Assembly: GCF_937890585.1 (NCBI RefSeq)
Contig: NZ_CALACG010000325.1
Coordinates: forward strand, 1 to 10,424
Direction: 5' to 3'
Length of the DNA stretch: 10,424 nt
Source of the DNA: an uncultured Campylobacter sp.
GTDB lineage: Bacteria; Campylobacterota; Campylobacteria; Campylobacterales; Campylobacteraceae
Position numbers and translations under genes: made by a program. Positions 5,749 to 10,424 of the stretch are shown here, one piece after another. The notes under the pieces were generated by a model, which was not told the DNA's origin, searched no databases, and worked only from the letters and a program-made list of their open reading frames with translations. Every line of letters begins with the position of its first letter. Within the stretch, counting starts at the first letter, position 1.

Positions 5749-6133
5749 TATATTTTTTTTCTTCTAAGTCGGTATAAAATTTATAATCACGACCGTTTGT
5801 CAAAATCGCAAATTTAGCCTTGCTGACATTAAAGTATCTAAGCAGCTGTGACTCGTTTTTGGCATTAAGCTCCGCCCCTATCTTTTTACACTCAATTAAT
5901 AGCACTGGCTCGTTATTTTGAAAAATAGCATAGTCTATACGCTCGCCTTGCTTTGTGCCAATATCTTGTGTGTATTCTGGCATTACTTCTAATGGGTTAA
6001 AAACGTCGTAACCTAGAGCCCTAATAAACGGCATTATAAAAGCATTTTTTGTCGCTTCCTCTGTCGTTATACTTGCCGCTAATTTTTCTATATTAGTGGC
6101 TATATCTTTTATTTTTAACTTTACTTCATCCAT
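5720..6133 (-). CDS. N-terminal nuclease domain of HsdR-N-type restriction-like protein (frame ends after A8 tract)
   Basis: 137 residues. It matches the type I restriction HsdR N-terminal / PD-(D/E)XK family: EEATKNAFIMPFIRALGYDV (25-44), then catalytic Asp67 in ERIDYAI, Glu81 and Lys83 in LLIECKK, and Gln96 in the QLLRYF motif (96-101). After TDLEEKK the reading frame leaves the family pattern and ends with about a dozen unrelated residues. AGGAGGTG (6145-6138, minus), 4-5 bases before the ATG, and a TATAAT box (6171-6166, minus) show that it is well expressed. Such nucleases may cut foreign DNA; no methylase or specificity subunit is in the window, so a classic restriction-modification system is not supported. 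Repressor-type operators begin 35 bases upstream of the promoter. Confidence 0.8.
   Translation of the reverse strand: MDEVKLKIKDIATNIEKLAASITTEEATKNAFIMPFIRALGYDVFNPLEVMPEYTQDIGTKQGERIDYAIFQNNEPVLLIECKKIGAELNAKNESQLLRYFNVSKAKFAILTNGRDYKFYTDLEEKKYNGHNAIFKL
5753..5760 (-). other. A8 homopolymer at the frame break
   Basis: Eight consecutive A on the coding (minus) strand. Seven would fuse the two ORFs in frame as DLEEKNIMDTTPF. Slipped-strand replication, transcriptional slippage, +1 ribosomal frameshift or a sequencing error are all possible. Confidence 0.7.
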
Positions 6134-6165
6134 AAAACACCTCCTAATGCAAAAATATTAAATTG

Positions 6166-6171
6166 ATTATA
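6166..6171 (-). promoter_or_regulatory. -10 box of the restriction-like gene
   Basis: TATAAT on the minus strand, about 32 bases before the ATG at 6133. It lies outside the operators, so the gene could be on in the lysogen. Confidence 0.55.
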
Positions 6172-6205
6172 TCACAAACACCATTTTATTACAGCGTCTA
6201 TTTTT

Positions 6206-6220
6206 GACACATAATGTATC
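6206..6220. promoter_or_regulatory. operator O4 of the right-hand operator pair
   Basis: GACAC-ATAAT-GTATC, same dyad as O1-O3; with the next three bases it matches the 18-bp O1/O5 block at 16 of 18 positions. It starts 35 bp before O5, close to the 34-bp O1-O2 step in the left group. Confidence 0.65.
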
Positions 6221-6240
6221 ATTTTTAAGGAAACAATAAG

Positions 6241-6258
6241 GACACGTATTGTATCATT
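6241..6258 (+). promoter_or_regulatory. operator O5 at the presumed rightward early promoter
   Basis: GACACGTATTGTATCATT, identical over 18 bp to O1 read in its own transcription direction. A poor -10-like AATAAG (6235-6240) stands where TATAAA stands at O1, so a rightward promoter repressed from O5 is likely, though the -10 match is weak. Confidence 0.65.
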
Positions 6259-6265
6259 CTCTCAT

Positions 6266-6445
6266 CAAAACAAAAAAACGTTTTGTAGGCTTCAAGCGTA
6301 AGCTGACAGAGTGAGCCTCCTGCGAGTTGCAGGTCAATCACGTTTCAATCTGAAGCGGATATAGCGAGCCGAAACGTCGCTATTCGGTATTAGCCCTGAT
6401 TTAGGATAGTTTTTCACAGGGTTATTAATAAAACGAAAAACACCA
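6266..6445 (+). other. dyad-rich untranslated leader or small-RNA region
   Basis: This stretch has no credible ORF on either strand. It holds several stems: CAAAAC/GTTTTG (6266-6285), GCTTCA/TGAAGC (6289-6294, 6351-6356), CCTGC/GCAGG (6319-6333), CGTTTC/GAAACG (6341-6346, 6371-6376), a perfect 7-bp ATAGCGA/TCGCTAT (6361-6383), and TAGCCCTG/CAGGGTTA (6391-6398, 6417-6424). The last competes with GTTTTTC/GAAAAAC (6409-6415, 6435-6441). Switching between alternatives would suit attenuation or antitermination of the early operon, or a separate ncRNA. I cannot assign a known RNA family. Confidence 0.45.
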
Positions 6446-6578
6446 CTTTTTCTAATAAAAGCCTTGCTTGCTTGGAGTAGGCGAAAGCCCACTAACATTT
6501 AAAAGTTGCTTTTGCAAGCTAAATTAATTTTTACCATATTCAGACAGCGGTGGCGAGCAAGGTTTCTATTAGAAAAAG
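6446..6578 (+). repeat. 131-133-base element closed by a 27-bp near-perfect inverted repeat
   Basis: 6446-6472 pairs with 6552-6578. As RNA, all positions but one pair (three G-U). Inside are a hairpin with a GAAA tetraloop (6476-6493) and one with a TTTT loop (6504-6520), giving a multi-branch fold. The right arm ends within the AAGGAG ribosome site (6576-6581) of the next gene. No target-site duplication is visible. Could be a translation-control element, an ncRNA or a miniature mobile element. Confidence 0.6.
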
Positions 6579-6586
6579 GAGCTGTT

Positions 6587-6928
6587 ATGCAAAACATCAA
6601 TGATTTAGAGCAGGCATTAGAGAGCCTAAAAGCACTTATCAAAGCCAAAAAAGACTACGAGAAATTAAGTTCCAAATACGCCAACGTAAGTTTTAAAGAC
6701 GTCACTCGCTCACAAAGAGCAAGGATAAATGAGCGTTTAGGTGACGCTACGTTTGATGTGAAAGTCAAAACTGACAATCTTCACGCTGACTTAGTTGATG
6801 CTGGACTTTGTGAGATGAAAGAGCGCTATGAGCAAAGAGAGCTAGGGCAAAATGCGGGCTTAGGACATATATACCGCGCTGCGTATTTGCCAAAAGTACC
6901 AAAGAGATACAAGGAGCTACAAAAATGA
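6587..6928 (+). CDS. 113-residue phage protein of unknown function, first gene of the rightward operon
   Basis: ATG at 6587 follows AAGGAG by five bases; a longer frame from TTG at 6506 lacks a ribosome site and would read through the hairpin arm. The protein is charged and mostly helical, starting MQNINDLEQALESLKALIKA, with a coiled-coil-like first 30 residues and a conserved-looking tail (GLGHIYRAAYLPKVPKRYKE). No cysteine pairs or catalytic motif are evident. Its stop overlaps the next small ORF as ATGA. Early location suggests a role in takeover or recombination, but nothing in the sequence fixes it. Confidence 0.75.
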   Translation: MQNINDLEQALESLKALIKAKKDYEKLSSKYANVSFKDVTRSQRARINERLGDATFDVKVKTDNLHADLVDAGLCEMKERYEQRELGQNAGLGHIYRAAYLPKVPKRYKELQK

Positions 6929-7014
6929 AAAAGATAATTAGATTTTTTCGCATAGTTTTCAGCAATGGCGGCGAGATCAAAAACATCGCCTATCTAAATA
7001 TCAAAAGGAGCTAA
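6925..7014 (+). CDS. 29-residue basic small protein
   Basis: ATG at 6925 overlaps the previous stop (ATGA), with AAGGAG at 6911-6916. The product starts MKKIIRFFRIVFSNGG and ends IKNIAYLNIKRS: basic, with an amphipathic first half. The TAA at 7012-7014 is followed after two bases by the next ATG, with that gene's AAAAGGAG inside this ORF. Good ribosome site and tight packing support translation; the function is unknown. Confidence 0.5.
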   Translation: MKKIIRFFRIVFSNGGEIKNIAYLNIKRS

Positions 7015-7016
7015 AA

Positions 7017-7364
7017 ATGAGTTTGGGATATGATCTGGCACGTGCCGAAAACGACGTAAAAAATATAAATTTTGAGCAAGAATACGACGAGCTAATAAGT
7101 GATATTTCGGCAGTTTGTAACCGCTATTACGATACTTTTAAAAATGGGTTTGGCGATAACACTGGAGCGATTATCGATTTATTAATAGAAAGATGTAGCC
7201 AAGACTTTTTCGCTTACGCCGCCTTGGTTTATGTTATTTGCTCTGAGTTTTTATATACCAACGATGGCTTTTTAAGCCACACAATGTCCTACCAAGGAAG
7301 TTTAAAAAAGCTACGAGAGGAGGCTGAAAGAGATGCGCTCTTATATTCTGATGAGGCTTGTTGA
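7017..7364 (+). CDS. 115-residue acidic hypothetical phage protein
   Basis: Starts at an ATG with AAAAGGAG six bases upstream. The product is acidic, mostly helical, soluble (MSLGYDLARAENDVKNINFE at the start; FFAYAALVYVICSEFLY in the middle is hydrophobic but is broken by Ser, Glu and Cys, so probably a buried helix). No motif is recognised. It is closely packed between two small ORFs in the early operon, overlapping the next by 32 bases. Confidence 0.7.
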   Translation: MSLGYDLARAENDVKNINFEQEYDELISDISAVCNRYYDTFKNGFGDNTGAIIDLLIERCSQDFFAYAALVYVICSEFLYTNDGFLSHTMSYQGSLKKLREEAERDALLYSDEAC

Positions 7365-7434
7365 GTTTTATGGCGAGCCTGGCATGACTGTCGGTGAGTT
7401 TTTAGAAATTGTTAAAAAATTGAGAAATTTTTAA
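7333..7434 (+). CDS. 33-residue small protein overlapping the previous gene
   Basis: ATG at 7333 in another frame from the gene before, preceded by GAGAGGAGG at 7315-7323. The product starts MRSYILMRLVEFYGEPGMTV and ends GEFLEIVKKLRNF. The segment GMTVGEFLEIVKKL resembles a short helix-turn. The strong ribosome site and operon setting support it; a shorter start at Met7 is possible. Function unknown. Confidence 0.5.
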   Translation: MRSYILMRLVEFYGEPGMTVGEFLEIVKKLRNF

Positions 7435-7469
7435 CATAAAAGATAAATACGTTAAAAAAAGGATAAAAA

Positions 7470-8396
7470 ATGGAATTAATTGTAACTTACGAGGCGCAAA
7501 CAGCAGATAGTCAAAAATTGACTACTAATTTTGAGGAACTAAAAGCTGAAGCTAGCAGGCAGGTAGAAAAATATTCTATCAATGTAACTGAGGAAAACAT
7601 CCCTGAAGCCAAAAAGGTGATGGCAAATTTCAATAAGGTTAAAACAGAGATTGGCGAGCGATATAAATTTTATATTGATAAAATTTCAGCCCCAGTAAAT
7701 CAACTAAAAGCCGAGAAAAAAGAGATCGAAGCTATCATCACGGACGGCCGCCAAAAGATAGCAGATGGCGTGGCAAATTTTGAAAACGCCAAGCTTGAAG
7801 CAATTGCCGCAAGGATAGCTGAATATACAAAAACTCTTTGCGACGAAAAGCAGCTAAATTTTGAAAGGATAAACATCGCCGATCTAATCAAGCTAAGCGC
7901 GGTAACGCCTACAGGCACTTTGGCAAAAGCTACGAAAGAGGCGATTGAGGCAAAAATACAAGCTCTTGAAAATGAAATCTTACAAGCCAAGATCGCAGAA
8001 CAAGAAAAAGCAGCTAGAGATGCCGAAATAGCCGCACAAGCAAGACGAGAAACAGAGGAAAGAGCAGCTAGAGAAAAGGCGGAGATGGAAGCAAGAGCTG
8101 CACAAAGGGAAGCTGAACTACTAGCAAGAGCCGAAAGAGAAAAACAAGAGGCTATCGAGCGCGCGAAAGCCGAGCAAGCAAAACCAAACCCACAAGCTTT
8201 TTGTGACGCACAACGTGAAATTTTACAAAAACCACGCGAAGCCGAAAACGGCAAGGCTATCTACACTATCCGAGCCGAGTTTGAGGTCAAAGCTCCAGCA
8301 AACGCTCCGCACGACAAGCTAACGGACAAGATCAAAGAGATGTTAGCCGCGGCGGGCATAACCAATCTAAGTAAAATTGAGGTGTTAAATGCTTGA
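7470..8396 (+). CDS. DUF1351-like phage coiled-coil protein
   Basis: 308 residues. The first ~100 (MELIVTYEAQTADSQKLTTN onward, with YSINVTEENIPEAKKVMANF and an INQLKAEKKEIE-type helix) and the last ~45 (AIYTIRAEFEVKAPANAP, then KIKEMLAAAGITNLSKIEV) fit the DUF1351 family found in phage early regions. Residues about 165-240 form a long Ala/Glu/Arg-rich coiled coil. The start has AAGGATAAAAA upstream. The family typically sits next to phage recombination or replication genes, as here, directly before the RecE-like nuclease, whose ATG overlaps this stop. Exact role is unknown; a helper in DNA recombination is an inference from context. Confidence 0.75.
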   Translation: MELIVTYEAQTADSQKLTTNFEELKAEASRQVEKYSINVTEENIPEAKKVMANFNKVKTEIGERYKFYIDKISAPVNQLKAEKKEIEAIITDGRQKIADGVANFENAKLEAIAARIAEYTKTLCDEKQLNFERINIADLIKLSAVTPTGTLAKATKEAIEAKIQALENEILQAKIAEQEKAARDAEIAAQARRETEERAAREKAEMEARAAQREAELLARAEREKQEAIERAKAEQAKPNPQAFCDAQREILQKPREAENGKAIYTIRAEFEVKAPANAPHDKLTDKIKEMLAAAGITNLSKIEVLNA

Positions 8397-9255
8397 GATA
8401 GATTTGAGCGAGCTTAAGGGGTTTAAATTCCCCCTAAACACAATGATAAAGGGGCTATCAAACAAAGACTATCACGAAGCAGGCGGACTAAGCTCGACCC
8501 GTTTTGATTTGATAAGAAAAAGCGTGCGAGTCTTTAAATTTAGGCATCTGTTTGATACGTGGAAACCGTGCTTTGACGAGGGCACGCTTTGCCACGACTG
8601 CATTTTGACGCCCGAAAATATCGATAAAACATACATCAAAAGCCCGACGCTAGGGCTTGATACTAAAAAGGCTGAGGCGTTGCGAGAAGCCAACCCCGAT
8701 AAAATTATAGTGGCTAAAGGGATGATAGAACACTACCGAAACATCGCAAACGCCGTTAATAAAATCGTGCCATTTTTAAAATACGCAGACAAAGAAGTGA
8801 GTTTTTTCCACTACCACAAAGATGCAGATTTGCTTATGCAAGCGCGCCCTGATATTTATATTCGCAAAATGGGACTGCTTTACGATCTAAAAAGCACGAA
8901 AGCTAACAACAAAGACGAGTTTGAGAAGTTGATCGAGCCGTATAACTACGACTTATCGCTAGCCTACTATACCGACGTTTTAAATTTGTGTGGGTATAAA
9001 ACTTCACTCAAATACACGGGGTGGCTTTGCGTGCCTAAATCTGCGCCGCATATCCCGTTTTTAGTGCGGGCAAGCGAGGAGTTGTTAGAAAAAGGGCGGA
9101 GTAAGTATCAAGAGCTTTTAACGCGGTATATGGACTACATCGCCGCCGAAAAAGAATACGGCGAGGAGGATATGGAGCTTATTTATTCCGACATCGCCAA
9201 AGATGAGGCGCACAGCTACGAATACCGTAAAGAAAATTACATAAATGCGGCTTAA
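8389..9255 (+). CDS. RecE-like PD-(D/E)XK exonuclease
   Basis: 288 residues. It fits the RecE / exodeoxyribonuclease VIII PD-(D/E)XK family (DUF3799-like): LSNKDYHEAGGLSSTRFDLI (23-42), GTLCHDCILTPE (65-76), Glu137, then catalytic ARPDIY with Asp155, LYDLKSTK with Asp166 and Lys168, and the YDLSLAYYTD helix (187-196). It would resect double-strand ends 5' to 3', leaving single strands for the RecT protein encoded two genes on. GAGGTG lies five bases before the ATG, which overlaps the previous stop. An inverted repeat (TTAAGGGG/CCCCCTAA, 8414-8437) lies in the first codons. Nuclease family is sure; exact directionality is from the family. Confidence 0.88.
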   Translation: MLEIDLSELKGFKFPLNTMIKGLSNKDYHEAGGLSSTRFDLIRKSVRVFKFRHLFDTWKPCFDEGTLCHDCILTPENIDKTYIKSPTLGLDTKKAEALREANPDKIIVAKGMIEHYRNIANAVNKIVPFLKYADKEVSFFHYHKDADLLMQARPDIYIRKMGLLYDLKSTKANNKDEFEKLIEPYNYDLSLAYYTDVLNLCGYKTSLKYTGWLCVPKSAPHIPFLVRASEELLEKGRSKYQELLTRYMDYIAAEKEYGEEDMELIYSDIAKDEAHSYEYRKENYINAA

Positions 9256-9273
9256 AATTTGAAAGGATAAAAA

Positions 9274-9690
9274 ATGACGGAAGAAAAGGTTTTGTATCTA
9301 GTTAAAAAGCTGGAAAAGAACATCAAAAAAGAGATTTTTAGTATTTTTGATTATATGTTTTACGACTGCGTAGATGATAGAAATTACGAGTATAAAGTAG
9401 TTTACGAATTAGTCTATGACGAAAAAAGCCAAAAATGTAGCCCCTGCTTTTACGTTTATTATGGAGATTATCGAAAAAGTGATAAGCATAAATTTGAAAA
9501 CAACAACAGATCTCTTCCAAAATATAAACACGGTGATAAAGCTATACAGAGTTGTTGCTATTTTGAAGCCGCAAACAGAGACGATAATTATTTGGATAGC
9601 GTTAGGGTTGCGGCTTATACTTTAGCTAGGCTTATGCATTTTTCTAAAAAGTATGACAAAAAACTAAAAAAAAGGACAGACAATGAGTAA
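9274..9690 (+). CDS. 138-residue hypothetical protein between RecE-like and RecT genes
   Basis: Starts at ATG 9274 with AAAGGA eight bases upstream. The product is charged and Tyr-rich, helical at the start (MTEEKVLYLVKKLEKNIKKE), then with a probable beta-rich middle (YEYKVVYELVYDE, PCFYVYYGDY) and a basic tail. Five cysteines are scattered (one in YDCV, two at KCSPC, two at SCC), but no zinc-finger pattern is convincing. Its end overlaps the recT start by eight bases. No function recognised; operon position suggests a part in phage recombination or its control. Confidence 0.7.
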   Translation: MTEEKVLYLVKKLEKNIKKEIFSIFDYMFYDCVDDRNYEYKVVYELVYDEKSQKCSPCFYVYYGDYRKSDKHKFENNNRSLPKYKHGDKAIQSCCYFEAANRDDNYLDSVRVAAYTLARLMHFSKKYDKKLKKRTDNE

Positions 9691-10424
9691 CGACCTAATA
9701 ACAGCAGAAGTGCAGCGGTTTGAATTAGAACAACGCAAGGCAAAAGCTTTTAGTTTGTCAGCCTTCTTCCCAAAACACTTATGGGGGCAAGGTCAAAACG
9801 CAGCGCAAATATCAGTGGCAAACGCAACTATTGTCTATGACATAGCCTACCGAATGAATTTAAGCCCACTTGAGGTAGCACAAAGTATTTTCATCATACA
9901 AGGCAAACCTAGCTTTGAAACAAAATTTTTAGTCGCGCGGCTAAACACAAGTGGGCTTTTAAAAGGCAGGCTCAATACGATCGTATCCCAAGATGGGCAA
10001 AGCGCATATTGCGAAGCGATAGACGCCCAAACAGGCGCAGTGCTAAGAGGCACTACGATCACTATGGAAATGGCAAAGCGCGAGGGCTGGCTAAGCAAGA
10101 ACGGCTCAAAATGGCAAACAATGCCAACACTAATGCTGAAATACCGCGCACAAAGCTTTTTCATAAATGAGTTTTTCCCCGAAGTCAGGCTAGGACTTCG
10201 CACAAAAGAGGAAATACAGGACATAGTAGAGGTCGAGGAAGTAAGCGACCCAAAAGAGACGTTTAAGCCCGACCCGACGCAAAACCTAAACGAGCTTTTG
10301 AGTGGTTCGGAAAGACCAAACAGCTCAGTTAGTGCAAAAAATTCACAAACTGAATACATTGAAGCTGCGCCCCTTGAAGTTGAAATCGCAACTGTAAAAG
10401 AAAATTTGACAGTTGAGCCAATGC
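9683..10424 (+). CDS. recT: RecT-family single-strand DNA annealing protein (partial, 3' end outside window)
   Basis: 247 codons are seen from ATG 9683, which overlaps the preceding stop; GGACAGACA gives a modest ribosome site. The RecT core is visible: FSLSAFFPKHLWGQGQNAAQ (23-42), NLSPLEVAQSIFIIQGKPSF (59-78), TITMEMAKREGWL (125-137), and the family signature MLKYRAQSFFINEFFPEV with GLRTKEEI (151-178). From about residue 180 the protein turns into an acidic, Ser/Asn/Pro-rich tail, as in many RecT proteins. RecT coats single strands made by the RecE-like nuclease and anneals homologues, giving RecA-independent recombination. The C-terminus is missing, so integrity cannot be judged. Confidence 0.88.
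   Translation, partial: MSNDLITAEVQRFELEQRKAKAFSLSAFFPKHLWGQGQNAAQISVANATIVYDIAYRMNLSPLEVAQSIFIIQGKPSFETKFLVARLNTSGLLKGRLNTIVSQDGQSAYCEAIDAQTGAVLRGTTITMEMAKREGWLSKNGSKWQTMPTLMLKYRAQSFFINEFFPEVRLGLRTKEEIQDIVEVEEVSDPKETFKPDPTQNLNELLSGSERPNSSVSAKNSQTEYIEAAPLEVEIATVKENLTVEPM

Noticed and set aside
5071..6133. Complete type I restriction-modification system
   Set aside because: No HsdM, HsdS or helicase domain is encoded here; only the nuclease-type domain family is present.
6288..6357. tRNA-like outline with a GTTTCAATC sequence resembling a T-loop and three stems
   Set aside because: No T-stem, no U at position 33, and the middle loop has five bases; it does not fold as a tRNA.
6506..6586. Longer start (TTG 6506) for the first rightward gene
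   Set aside because: No ribosome site before it, and it would translate the hairpin arm; ATG 6587 has AAGGAG at ideal distance.
7700..8254. Minus-strand 184-residue open frame
   Set aside because: Ala/Ser-rich antisense shadow of the coiled-coil DUF1351-like gene.
9847..10359. Minus-strand 170-residue open frame
   Set aside because: Antisense to recT, which shows clear family motifs.

Overview
The window looks like the control region and early genes of a temperate phage (prophage) from an AT-rich bacterium, most likely a Campylobacter or close relative. That guess rests on base composition, AT-rich spacers, AAGGAG-type ribosome sites, promoters with TATAAT -10 boxes and poor -35 boxes, and the look of the proteins. 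No integrase, attachment site, tRNA, rRNA or structural gene is visible, so the ends of the element lie outside.

Left arm (1-1078, minus strand): a compact leftward early operon. It starts beside the repressor with a 74-residue basic protein, then a winged-helix protein that appears to start at an ATA codon, a 28-residue membrane peptide, and the N-terminal part of a replication protein that runs off the window. The replication gene carries iteron-like DNA repeats after its helix-turn-helix domain, as in the lambda O gene, so the phage origin may lie inside it.

Centre (1084-6255): the immunity region. A LexA/CI-type self-cleaving repressor (1182-1892, plus) is divergent from the leftward operon. 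Five copies of a 15-bp dyad, GAYAC-N5-GTRTC, lie in two groups, three at 1087-1167 and two at 6206-6255. One 18-bp block is identical, in opposite orientation, in both groups. The segment between the groups holds genes that look like cargo: a SIR2-family protein (2110-3696), an exported thermonuclease (3850-4287), a lipoprotein (4284-4940, minus) and a two-ORF HsdR-N-type restriction-like protein (5071-6133, minus) broken at a run of eight A. The layout resembles lambda, where rexAB sits beside cI between the two operators.

Right arm (6256-10424, plus): a leader of about 330 bases without a gene but rich in dyads, including a 27-bp inverted repeat that ends at the ribosome site of the first gene. 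A rightward early operon follows: several small unknown proteins, a DUF1351-like coiled-coil protein, a RecE-like PD-(D/E)XK exonuclease, an unknown 138-residue protein and a RecT-family annealing protein cut by the window edge. The exonuclease and RecT form a phage recombination module.

Working model: the repressor shuts both early operons through shared operators while cargo genes outside them can be expressed in the lysogen. DNA damage would cause RecA-stimulated repressor self-cleavage and open both arms.
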